Position numbers and translations under genes: made by a program. The notes beneath the pieces were generated by a model. The model had not been told where the DNA came from and searched no databases. It saw only the letters and a list, made by a program, of their open reading frames with translations. This document shows positions 42,519 through 50,219 of a stretch of DNA of 64,000 bases, piece after piece; position 1 is the stretch's first letter; each line of letters begins with the position of its first letter. Source of the stretch: Mycobacterium sp. (lineage in GTDB: Bacteria; Actinomycetota; Actinomycetes; Mycobacteriales; Mycobacteriaceae); contig NZ_SCRH01000045.1 of assembly GCF_004298145.1 (NCBI RefSeq), positions 140,494 through 204,493 on the forward strand. The letters run 5' to 3'.

Positions 42519-43163
42519 TCACCCGGTCGAGCGCCCGATGCGAGCTTCGATAAGGGAGCTGATGCCACGCGCGAATGCCGGTTCCCCGAGCCAGTTGTAG
42601 TAGTACTTCAACCCGCCGGCTAAGTGGGGAAATTCTCCCTGCGCACGGGAGATGACATCGTTCGTCGCCGACCGTTCCTCGTCGCGCGCCAAGCCGACCA
42701 GAGTGAACCCAATCGTGAACGTCAGCAGAGCGGTGATGAGTTCACCGGCTTCATTCGGGGAGGTGCCGCATGCGACGAGTGTGCCGATCACGCTGTCGGC
42801 CTTTCGCCAAGCGACTGCACCGCCAAGGGGCTGCGCGGCCATCACGTGAGCCAATACCGGACGTTTGATCATCAAGCGGTGCAAGGCAACGAACCATTCC
42901 TCGACGTAGCGCGGGGACTCTGGGGCCTGTTCGGGGGTTGCCAATTCCTCGAAGTATCGGTCAGCGACCAGGCTCAGGAGTTCTTGTTTATCGGCGACAT
43001 GCCGGTAGATCGCCATCGGACTCACGCGTAATCTTTTCGCGAGCTTGCGCATGGTCAAGGTCTGGAAAGACTCGTCGTCGATGAATTCCAATGCGGTGTC
43101 AACGATGTCATCGGCACTAAGACCCGCGTTGACTCCACGAGCACGGTAAGGTCTTGCGCTCAC
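42519..43163 (-). CDS. TetR/AcrR-family transcriptional regulator
   Basis: I choose GTG at 43163, six bases after GGAGGT, giving 214 residues; the open frame extends to 43283 without another site. The helix-turn-helix is DDIVDTALEFIDDESFQTLT then LAKRLRVSPMAIYRHVADKQELL. The C-terminal domain resembles the TetR_C type of AcrR-like regulators, with LTFTIGFTLVGLARDEE. It is in the same direction as, and upstream of, the CrtC-like/PEP-utiliser pair, with only 42 bases between, so one operon is possible. Confidence 0.9.
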   Translation of the reverse strand: MSARPYRARGVNAGLSADDIVDTALEFIDDESFQTLTMRKLAKRLRVSPMAIYRHVADKQELLSLVADRYFEELATPEQAPESPRYVEEWFVALHRLMIKRPVLAHVMAAQPLGGAVAWRKADSVIGTLVACGTSPNEAGELITALLTFTIGFTLVGLARDEERSATNDVISRAQGEFPHLAGGLKYYYNWLGEPAFARGISSLIEARIGRSTG

Positions 43164-43375
43164 CAGGACACCTCCGCCCGCGAACTCCTGGCCGACATTC
43201 GGCGATGCACCGTACGAAGACAGCCCCGTTCCGTAACGGCTGAAGTGAGAGGTTACGCGGAGCCGTCTGCCGAACGGCGCCAACCGGGCCGAGTGCGGTG
43301 ATCACCACCGAGATCGGTGACCCCGAACGGTCGTCTCGGGCTCGTGCCAACTCCGCCGCAAGCCCGGCCCACACC

Positions 43376-43642
43376 TCATAGAGCGACGTACATACCCATC
43401 AGCGCTATGTAGACCGTGACCAGATACAGGTCGTAGCACCCCGCCAACGGTAAGGGCGCCGTGCGCAGTTCCATGAAATCCAAACCGATGAAGCGCATCT
43501 TGACAAATGCAATCGCCAGGACAGTGGCGGTGATCGTGGTGGGCGTGAGCAAGTGGCCCCCGCCGATCGACCATGTCAGACAGGTGAATACCACCATGAG
43601 GACCCACAGCAGCAGGGCACGGCGTGGAACATGATTGATCAT
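43376..43642 (-). CDS. Cytochrome c oxidase subunit IV-like (COX4_pro) small membrane protein
   Basis: The ATG at 43642 overlaps the COX3 stop and gives 88 residues with three hydrophobic helices: ALLLWVLMVVFTCLTWSIGG, TITATVLAIAFVKMRFIGLD and YLVTVYIALMGMYVAL. This is the size and topology of the prokaryotic COX4 family, found beside subunit III in heme-copper oxidases and NorE-type systems. No subunit I or II is in the window, so a complete oxidase is not encoded here. Confidence 0.8.
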   Translation of the reverse strand: MINHVPRRALLLWVLMVVFTCLTWSIGGGHLLTPTTITATVLAIAFVKMRFIGLDFMELRTAPLPLAGCYDLYLVTVYIALMGMYVAL

Positions 43643-44241
43643 GAGTGGACCAGGTAGAAAAGGGCGAAGAAGGCCATCCACAGTAGATCGACGAGATGCC
43701 AGAAAATACCACCACTTTCGATGATCTCGCGATCGCGGAAGTCTGGTTCCGGGCGTCGCGCAATGCGACGCATGTACACGAGTATTGCGACGCCGAACAC
43801 CACATGAGCGAAGTGGACACCGGTGAAGGTGTAGTAGAGCGTGAAGAACTCGCTGCTGTTGGGCAACAGCGACTGCGAGACTTTCTGACCGTATTCGAAA
43901 GACTTGAGTAACAAGAACGTTGCACCGCAGACGATCGCCGCGGTCAAGGCCTGATCGGCGGCGCGTCGGGCGCCGGCCCGATAGGCGCCCACGCCTTGCA
44001 CGACAGCCAACGAACCCGTCAGCAGCACAAGGGTGTTGACGACGCCGATGTTGAGATTCATCGCTTGGTGGCCGGCGGCGAATGTGTGCGGCGATTTCGC
44101 TCGGTAGTACATGAAAGTCAAGAACAGTGCTCCGAACGCGAGTAGATCGCCGAAGATCACAAACCAGATCCCCGGCTCACCGGGTAGGTGGCGGCGGGTG
44201 GCGGCGATCTTCGCGTCAACCTCAAGGACCGACCCGGACAT
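43639..44241 (-). CDS. Heme-copper oxidase subunit III-like protein (CtaE/NorE type)
   Basis: The 200-residue protein has five helices and subunit III hallmarks: PGIWFVIFGDLLAFGALFL at the start, LLLKSFEYGQKV with the conserved Glu, FTGVHFAHVVFGV, and the C-terminal WHLVDLLWMAFFALFYLVH. It overlaps the GPFAWNG protein upstream by one base and COX4 downstream by four. The three-gene membrane operon has no catalytic oxidase subunit, and an accessory role with another membrane oxidase is possible. Alternatively the pair has been recruited as a membrane redox partner in this locus (inference). Confidence 0.88.
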   Translation of the reverse strand: MSGSVLEVDAKIAATRRHLPGEPGIWFVIFGDLLAFGALFLTFMYYRAKSPHTFAAGHQAMNLNIGVVNTLVLLTGSLAVVQGVGAYRAGARRAADQALTAAIVCGATFLLLKSFEYGQKVSQSLLPNSSEFFTLYYTFTGVHFAHVVFGVAILVYMRRIARRPEPDFRDREIIESGGIFWHLVDLLWMAFFALFYLVHS

Positions 44242-45056
44242 CAGACGTAGTCCAGATAGGTTTGCGTGTGCCCCTCGGTGGCTTCACCGCTGTAGCGATC
44301 GCGTTGCGTTTGGCGTTCTGTCCGAACTGCCTTGATCGTCGCGTAGACCATGATGAAGAACCAGGCGCCGAATGCGTTGGCGGGTATCCAGAACGCGGCG
44401 ACCCCGTTCCATGCGAAGGGGCCACTCAAGAAGTAAAACAACACCGGGCCGGGCAGGAACAGCACCGCGCACCACAGGTTGGCGTAGCCGACCCATCGTG
44501 GGTACACCGGTGTGGCGTGGCGATCGGAAAAGATCGCCAGCGCCATCACCAGGCATTGCGCGAAGCCCGGGGCAAACGGTCCGATGAACGACGTGAATCC
44601 GAAATCGCTGAGCATCAACGTCACCTCAGGATCCCGCTGCGGACGGAAGGCGGCCACCAAAAAGATCAGGCACGACACCGTCGCGACCGCGGCCGTGACC
44701 GCACCGCCGAACAGTTGGGTGTTCGACAGGATCCGCGACGACCCCTCGATGCGGCGCATCTGCGAAACCAGCACGGCAGTGAACGGAGCCAGGAACATCA
44801 CGCCGCCCATCGTGATGATGCACCCCGTGATGATGCGGTATTGATTGTCCTGGAAATAGGCGACGACGTCGTCGCGTGGTTTGATCGGCGTTGGGACGGG
44901 AATGAAACCCGCCACCAGACCCCAGCCAGTGAAGAATGCGACGATGAACAGCACACCGCACCACGCCGCACCGACTTGGATGCGGGTCCGCAAATCTCGC
45001 TCCCTGGCCACTGCGGCCGGCTCGGAAATCGTTGTCACATCCCCGTAGACGGCCAC
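44241..45056 (-). CDS. GPFAWNG-family small membrane protein
   Basis: The 271-residue protein has about six hydrophobic segments. Family blocks are VAGFIPVPTPI after helix 1, YRIITGC, QMRRIEG, FRPQRDPE, RWVGYANLW and LSGPFAWNGVAA; LNDxAWL is diverged to LSDFGFT. It is the first gene of the operon with COX3 and COX4 and overlaps COX3 by one base. The shared cotranscription with oxidase subunits is the only hint that this unknown family works with membrane redox proteins. Confidence 0.85.
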   Translation of the reverse strand: MAVYGDVTTISEPAAVARERDLRTRIQVGAAWCGVLFIVAFFTGWGLVAGFIPVPTPIKPRDDVVAYFQDNQYRIITGCIITMGGVMFLAPFTAVLVSQMRRIEGSSRILSNTQLFGGAVTAAVATVSCLIFLVAAFRPQRDPEVTLMLSDFGFTSFIGPFAPGFAQCLVMALAIFSDRHATPVYPRWVGYANLWCAVLFLPGPVLFYFLSGPFAWNGVAAFWIPANAFGAWFFIMVYATIKAVRTERQTQRDRYSGEATEGHTQTYLDYV

Positions 45057-45190
45057 ATGGAGACCCCTTCATCTAGCGGCTCGCCGTGTCGCTTCGGTGA
45101 ACCCTGGTGCGGTCAAGAAACCAAGCAATGTCGCGCGAGACAAATCTCCCGGTTGGCGGGACCCCGTACCGGGGCTACAGTAATCAAATA

Positions 45191-45222
45191 TGAATGGATT
45201 TTCAACAATGAGAATCCGTTCA
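45191..45222. promoter_or_regulatory. 32-bp inverted repeat, TGAA(T/C)GGATT(T/C)TC arms
   Basis: The left arm is TGAATGGATTTTC and the right, reverse-complemented, is TGAACGGATTCTC: 11 of 13 positions agree, with a 6-base spacer. It lies in the 252-base divergent region between 45056 and 45309, 134 bases and 86 bases from the two starts. It is a likely operator for both units, but no regulator gene is adjacent. Confidence 0.65.
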
Positions 45223-45308
45223 GATAAGTTGCCGCCGGGCGGTGCTCGACAAACCAAAGCTCTGAACGCGTTTCACCTTCGGATAGACCGTTGAGGCAGG
45301 AGAGGCCC

Positions 45309-46292
45309 ATGCACAACACGTCGACAGCGGTGGCGACACCGGGCCGTCAGGACGCCGCGCAGGACCGGGGCGGTGCGGTGTCGCTGTGGGCCGTGGCCGG
45401 TGCGTTGTGGATAGCGTTCATCGGCCAGGCGTGGCTGCGTTGGATGACTTCGGACAAGCTGTTTCGGCCCGCTCCGATCAACGGGCCCGATACCTTTGAC
45501 GGTGCGGCACTGCTGATATTGCGGGTGATCGAGGTGGTCAGCCTGCTGATAGTGGCGGGGACCATCTGGGTGTTTTTGGTCAAGCCCCTGATCGCGAAGC
45601 GGCGGCTGACACTCGACGGCATGATCGTGATCGGCTCCCTGCTCGCGTCGGGTATCGATCCGCTGATCAACTACTTCCACTACACGTTCGCGTGGAATGC
45701 GCATGCCCTCAACATGGGATCGTGGCTCGCGTTCTTCCCCCTGCATCAAGGGCCGACGCGATACGCAGAGGGGCTCGCCTGGTTCATCCCGCAGTACCTT
45801 TACCTCGGGATCGGTCTGGCCGCGATCGAATGCCGCATCATTGTGGCGCTGCGCAGACGCTATCCGGGGATCGCGAACATCCGGTCGTTCAGCATGGCGT
45901 TCGTTGCGGTGTTCGGAATCGACATCGTGATCGAGCAACTCTTCCTCCGGACCCGGGTGTATGCGTTCCCCCGGACCTGGGAGGCGTTCACGTTGTTCGC
46001 CGGCACAAGATTTCAATTCCCGGTCTACGAAAGCCTTTTCGTCGGTATCTACGCCGCAGGATTCACCTACCTGCGCATGTCCGCGCGTGACGATCCGGGC
46101 GGTGTCTCTTTCCTGGAACGTGGCATCGCCCGATGGTCGCCGCGGTGGCGCACACCCATCGCGCTGCTGGCGGTCATCGGGTTCTGCGCGGTGTGGGCTG
46201 CGGTCGCCTACTTCATTCCGTGGAGTTGGATGTCGGTCAATCCGGATTCGTTCATCGTCCCGCCCTCCTACATGACCCCGGGCGCGGGGTGA
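45309..46292 (+). CDS. AveC-family (spirocyclase-like) polytopic membrane protein
   Basis: The ATG at 45309 follows CAGGAGAGG and gives 327 residues with about seven helices. It shares with the protein at 5089 the SGIDPLINYFHYTFAWNAHA acidic segment, a LNMGSWLAFFPLHQ stretch (compare FGSWLPQIPWW), IVIEQLFLRTRVYAFPRTW and an FTLFAGTRFQFPVYE block. The AveC family includes the avermectin spiroketal-forming protein; mycobacterial members have no known substrate. It is divergent from the membrane/COX operon and convergent with the kinase at 46314. Confidence 0.87.
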   Translation: MHNTSTAVATPGRQDAAQDRGGAVSLWAVAGALWIAFIGQAWLRWMTSDKLFRPAPINGPDTFDGAALLILRVIEVVSLLIVAGTIWVFLVKPLIAKRRLTLDGMIVIGSLLASGIDPLINYFHYTFAWNAHALNMGSWLAFFPLHQGPTRYAEGLAWFIPQYLYLGIGLAAIECRIIVALRRRYPGIANIRSFSMAFVAVFGIDIVIEQLFLRTRVYAFPRTWEAFTLFAGTRFQFPVYESLFVGIYAAGFTYLRMSARDDPGGVSFLERGIARWSPRWRTPIALLAVIGFCAVWAAVAYFIPWSWMSVNPDSFIVPPSYMTPGAG

Positions 46293-46313
46293 ACGGGTTG
46301 CTTAACGGCGAGA

Positions 46314-47378
46314 TCACCTGAGGCCGGCGAGCTGCGCGGCCTCCAGGTCCAGTGCCATGTCCGCGTACCGGCGGGTCTGGTCCGCGATTACCCGGTCGAT
46401 GCGCTCGGAAGGCGCAACCTGGCTCGACAGGCCGCAAAAGAGGTAGACGGCATAAAGGGCACCTTCGCGGTAGGCCCGGAAGCAGTCGTTGAAGTCATAC
46501 CCGGAAACGCCTGTCGCAGTGAGGCGGTCATGGAACTCCGCGAGCAGTGCGCGCTCAGCGCAGCGCCGTGTCTCCGTCGAAAGTGAGGAGCCGAGGAAGT
46601 ATGCCGGGTCCATTCCCGGCGGTCCGAGGCGCACGGTCTGGAAGTCGAGAAGGGTGGCCCGCGGGACGGGGTCGCGACTGAACAGAATGTTATCCGTGCG
46701 CAGGTCGCCGTGCTGAACGACAGACGGGCCGCCCCACGCTCGGATCCACTTGCCCGCCTGCGGAATCACGGTCTCGAACAGCACGACCTGGGGAGGTTCG
46801 AGTGCGTGCCCGAAGCGGGTGAGCCAGGGCTCGAGCCCGGCGGGCATCGAGTCGAAAACCTGCACTGTCCGTTGATGATCCGCGAGCCAGGGCATTGCCG
46901 CGGTGATCGGCGAATTCCATGATGCGCTCTGGAGGTGGGCGAGCTCGGTCAAGACCGCGGTGCATTCGTCGCCCGTGCTTTCCGTCAGGACGTCACCCGG
47001 GCGCGTCCGCCCACTAAGGTCGGCAAGAACCAGTGTGAACGCGCCCGTCGCTTCGTCGAGTTCGGCGAAATAGCAAGTGGGAGTGTTCACATCGGCCAGA
47101 TGCGGAAGAAGCTCGCGATAAAAGCGGACCTCGAGTTCATACATCCGCATGGCCTGGGCGAGGGCGCGCGTACCGGCATCCGACGTCGGGAACTTCACGA
47201 TCACCGACTCGGGTGAACCTTCGGTGGTGGCGTCCCAGGTCAACGTCGCGCGCAGCATCTGGCACATCGCACCGCCGCCCACGTGCTCGAGCCGGACGTC
47301 GGTCACCGTGGGGCCGAGAGCCCCGAGCGCTCGCGTGAACCACTCGGGGGTGAGCTGGTCCGAACTGGACACCATCAT
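46314..47378 (-). CDS. Aminoglycoside-kinase-fold phosphotransferase
   Basis: I choose the ATG at 47378, nine bases after GGAGG, giving 354 residues; a TTG at 47387 is possible. The catalytic loop is VVQHGDLRTDNILF and the metal motif is TLLDFQTVRLG. The N-terminus, SSDQLTPEWFTRALGALGP, is like that of the kinase at 15322, and VGGGAMCQMLRATLTW and ESVIVKFPTSD form the nucleotide lobe. The ecdysteroid-kinase-like layout suggests phosphorylation of a hydroxylated lipophilic compound. It lies 22 bases downstream of the CrtC-like gene at 47401. Confidence 0.9.
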   Translation of the reverse strand: MMVSSSDQLTPEWFTRALGALGPTVTDVRLEHVGGGAMCQMLRATLTWDATTEGSPESVIVKFPTSDAGTRALAQAMRMYELEVRFYRELLPHLADVNTPTCYFAELDEATGAFTLVLADLSGRTRPGDVLTESTGDECTAVLTELAHLQSASWNSPITAAMPWLADHQRTVQVFDSMPAGLEPWLTRFGHALEPPQVVLFETVIPQAGKWIRAWGGPSVVQHGDLRTDNILFSRDPVPRATLLDFQTVRLGPPGMDPAYFLGSSLSTETRRCAERALLAEFHDRLTATGVSGYDFNDCFRAYREGALYAVYLFCGLSSQVAPSERIDRVIADQTRRYADMALDLEAAQLAGLR

Positions 47379-47400
47379 CGTGAGCAACCTCCGTCCGTGC

Positions 47401-48408
47401 CTATGGGTGTCCGGTGCTCAGCGCCCGGCGCTGGTGGGCACGGATGACGTCGATGTCGAACCAGTCCTGATTCTCGCCCCAGCCCGGCTCACCGTCGACG
47501 TCCCAACCGGCCAGGCACCACTGCATATGCCAAATGCTGTGCCACTTGAGGCAGTTCTGAACTTCCGACTCGGCGCGCAGTTCGCGGCCGCGGTCGTCCA
47601 CCAGGTGCAGGGCGACCCGGCGGGGTCGGCCGTCCACCTCGCGGTCCAGGACCTCGCGGGTGCCGTCGACGACATGCGCCGTGATCCCGTCCTTGGTCAT
47701 GTGGCCGTAGCTGACCTGGTCGATCGACCGGGCGGTCACCGGCGCCTTGGGGTCGGGCCGTGCCGACGTGACCGCGAACGAGGTGCGGTCCGACGCCCAG
47801 GCGAAGTCGAACCCGCCGCCGGGAAGGTTGTGCGCCGGACCGGGACGCAGCCCCCTCGAGTGGTCGCGGAAGTGGTGGCAGTCCACTGCGATCTGCTCGC
47901 CGTCCAAGGTGATGGTGCCCGTCACCGCGCCGAGTTGTTCGTAGTGGACGCCGCCGTAGATGTCGAAGCCGTGCTCGCCGGAGTAGTGCAGGTTCGGCGG
48001 CTTGTAGGCGCCGGTCCAGAGCAGGTCGAGCGAACAGGTGTCGCTGGTGTAGCCCAGTCGATACTGCTTGAGTGGCTCAATAGTGTTGCAGCGCATGCCG
48101 TTACCAAGCTCAAAGTCGAACATGTCGGTGTCGGGGGCCATCGGGTTGAAGTGGAACCATTCCGAATATAGACAGTTGTGACTTTCCATGCCCGTGTCGT
48201 CCCACAGCGCGACGCCCGCCGATGTCAGGTTCATGTTCGGCCGGTGCCAGACATAGAAGTAGCCGTCGATCTTGCGCTCGGGAATCATGAACCCGAACAG
48301 GCCGGACTCGTTCCAGAACGGCTCGGGGGGCCGCTCGTGAAAGCGAAACGAGTCGTCTTCCGGAGTGATTTCGCGTTCGGTGTCGATGGTCATCCGCGTC
48401 GTTGTCAT
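47401..48408 (-). CDS. CrtC/AttH-like (DUF7064-type) protein
   Basis: The 335-residue protein has the family order: LFGFMIPERKIDGYFYVWHR near residue 37, AGVALWDD, MRCNTIEPLKQYRLGYTSD, CHHFRDHSRGLRPG around residue 180 with RDHSRG replacing RDRSWG, and WHMQWCLAGWDVDG near the end. It is followed by a kinase gene in the same direction and preceded, 13 bases upstream, by a luciferase-like enzyme. It may bind or hydrate a hydrophobic intermediate. The altered RDRSW motif may indicate changed activity. Confidence 0.8.
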   Translation of the reverse strand: MTTTRMTIDTEREITPEDDSFRFHERPPEPFWNESGLFGFMIPERKIDGYFYVWHRPNMNLTSAGVALWDDTGMESHNCLYSEWFHFNPMAPDTDMFDFELGNGMRCNTIEPLKQYRLGYTSDTCSLDLLWTGAYKPPNLHYSGEHGFDIYGGVHYEQLGAVTGTITLDGEQIAVDCHHFRDHSRGLRPGPAHNLPGGGFDFAWASDRTSFAVTSARPDPKAPVTARSIDQVSYGHMTKDGITAHVVDGTREVLDREVDGRPRRVALHLVDDRGRELRAESEVQNCLKWHSIWHMQWCLAGWDVDGEPGWGENQDWFDIDVIRAHQRRALSTGHP

Positions 48409-48421
48409 CTTTCGGTCGTCG

Positions 48422-49504
48422 TCACAGTTCTCGGAGCAGGGCTCGCAGCCGAGGGAGTTGTTCGCCGATCACGCGGGCCGCTTCCTCGGGTGCGTAGGTG
48501 GTTCCGGTGACGTCGCCCAGCAGCAGGTGGGTGGCGCCCGACTCGGCGTAGGGCGCGATGCGCTCGGCGATTTCGTCGGCGTTGCCCAGCCAGGCGAGCT
48601 CCTCGACGAGCTCCACCGGGATCTTGTCGGCGATGTCGACGAGCCGTTCGGCCTCGATGGTGTGTGGGATGATGTCGGCCTGGCCGCGGCAGTCCGGCCC
48701 ACCCGGATGCTCCAGGCCGTACTCGCGCCAGGTCGCGGCGGGCAGGTAGTAGGCGATCAAGCGCGCGACCGGTAGCCGTTCCAGGGTCTGCAAGACCTGC
48801 TCGCGGGAATCTCCGAGAATCGTCGCGGGCACCAGCGAGGCCACGGGTACGGGTCGGCCGGCGGCCGCGGCGGCGGCTTTGATGATCTCGAACTGCTCGC
48901 GATAGCGGTCCACGCTGCTGGGCAGGGGCAGCCAGCCGTCGGCGTACGTACCCGTCAGCCGCAGCATCCGTGGATGTTGTGCGGCAACCCATACCCGCGG
49001 GATGCCCCCGGCGCCGTCGCGCGGAAGTCCGGTGCGCCCAACACCTTCGGGCATGCGACCGTGGTCAAGCAACGATCGGATCTCGCGCAGGGCACGCTCC
49101 ACGTTGCCGACGGGGGAGTCATAGTCATAGCCGAAGGGCACGATGGACTCCGCCTCGCCGGATCCGAGACCCAGGACGAAGCCGCCCCGACAGGCATCGT
49201 GCAGCGTGAGTGCGGCACGCGCCAGATCGCCGCCTCGCCGTCGGGTGGCGTCGGTGACGCAGGTGCCCATCGGCAGATCAGTCGTGGGGCCCAGAGCCGC
49301 CGCGACGCAAAAGGGGTCCAGCAGGGCATCGGGGTCGGGGAGTGCCCGGGCGGCGGGAAACAGCGGCCAGACGGCCGGATGGGTGAGTCCCATCATGTGG
49401 TCCAGTACCCAGACGTCGTCGACCCCCACCTGCTCCGCGGCGCTAAGGGCGGCGCGATTGACGTCCACGGATTGCATCGTGGGCAGTAGCAATCCAAGTC
49501 TCAC
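48422..49504 (-). CDS. Luciferase-like (LLM class, probably F420-dependent) oxidoreductase
   Basis: The 360-residue protein begins MRLGLLLPTMQSVDVNRAAL and shows VDDVWVLDHMMGL, TDLPMGTCVTDATRRRGGDL, GGFVLGLGSGEAESIVPFGY and RLTGTYADGWLPLPSS in the expected order. It is the first gene of a leftward operon with the CrtC-like protein (47401) and the kinase (46314), and is divergent from the TetR at 49590. The promoter holds the TTTAC-N3-GTAAA repeat at 49540. Reaction unknown. Confidence 0.92.
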   Translation of the reverse strand: MRLGLLLPTMQSVDVNRAALSAAEQVGVDDVWVLDHMMGLTHPAVWPLFPAARALPDPDALLDPFCVAAALGPTTDLPMGTCVTDATRRRGGDLARAALTLHDACRGGFVLGLGSGEAESIVPFGYDYDSPVGNVERALREIRSLLDHGRMPEGVGRTGLPRDGAGGIPRVWVAAQHPRMLRLTGTYADGWLPLPSSVDRYREQFEIIKAAAAAAGRPVPVASLVPATILGDSREQVLQTLERLPVARLIAYYLPAATWREYGLEHPGGPDCRGQADIIPHTIEAERLVDIADKIPVELVEELAWLGNADEIAERIAPYAESGATHLLLGDVTGTTYAPEEAARVIGEQLPRLRALLREL

Positions 49505-49539
49505 GGTGTCCCTTGCTTGTCGAATTCTATTCGGTAATA

Positions 49540-49552
49540 TTTACACCGTAAA
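49540..49552. promoter_or_regulatory. TTTAC-ACC-GTAAA inverted repeat
   Basis: Perfect 5-base arms with a 3-base spacer lie in the 85-base divergent region between 49504 and 49590, which is AT-rich. It is the likely operator of the adjacent TetR. Confidence 0.65.
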
Positions 49553-49589
49553 TTTTTGAAGTCAACCTCGATGTTTTACCTTTTGGGCA

Positions 49590-50144
49590 ATGACCACTGG
49601 CAACCGGCCCGGGCGCCGTGCACTCCTCGACGTCGAGCATGTGATCGACGTGGCGCTGGCGATCCTCGACGCCGATGGCCTCGAAGCCGTCAGTTTTCGC
49701 CGCCTGAGCGCCGACCTCGGCGTCAGCCATATGACCCTGTACGGCTACTTCGACTCCAAAGAGGCTCTCCTCGAGGCCCTCGTCGCACGCACCATCACCG
49801 TCCCGTCGATCCGTGCAGCGACTACCGCGGCCTGGGACGACGTGCTCTACGACGCCATCCGGGACCTGCATCGCATCCTCATCGATCGTCCGGGCATCGC
49901 GGAGATTCTGGTCTCGCAACAGCTCACGGGCGAGTGGGTCGCCGAAGCGCGTGAACACCTCCTCGACATACTTCGCGGCGGCGGGTACGACGAGCGCCAG
50001 GCGACCGACGGAATCAGCGTGCTCTTCAACTACCTGCTCGGTGCGGTCATGATCGAGACCAGACGCGGACGGGGCGGGTCGCCGTCCGCGTTCGACGTCG
50101 GTCTGCGATACCTGATCACCGGCCTCAAATCCGCACCGCCGTGA
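49590..50144 (+). CDS. TetR/AcrR-family transcriptional regulator
   Basis: The 184-residue protein has helix-turn-helix VIDVALAILDADGLEAVSFR then LSADLGVSHMTLYGYFDSKEALL. The C-terminal domain is short. It is divergent from the luciferase-like/CrtC-like/kinase operon with a palindrome between, and its stop is 75 bases from the convergent FAD oxidoreductase. It is probably a local repressor of the leftward operon. Confidence 0.92.
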   Translation: MTTGNRPGRRALLDVEHVIDVALAILDADGLEAVSFRRLSADLGVSHMTLYGYFDSKEALLEALVARTITVPSIRAATTAAWDDVLYDAIRDLHRILIDRPGIAEILVSQQLTGEWVAEAREHLLDILRGGGYDERQATDGISVLFNYLLGAVMIETRRGRGGSPSAFDVGLRYLITGLKSAPP

Positions 50145-50219
50145 GCCGGGCGGGACGTCATTTACGGGGCTGAGATTCCAATTTGCGCCCTGCGAAGGCC
50201 TTCCCGCATTAGCCAGCGG

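Noticed and set aside
43376..44241. Respiratory cytochrome oxidase operon
   Set aside because: Subunits I and II and heme-copper assembly genes are absent from the window; only subunits III and IV are present.
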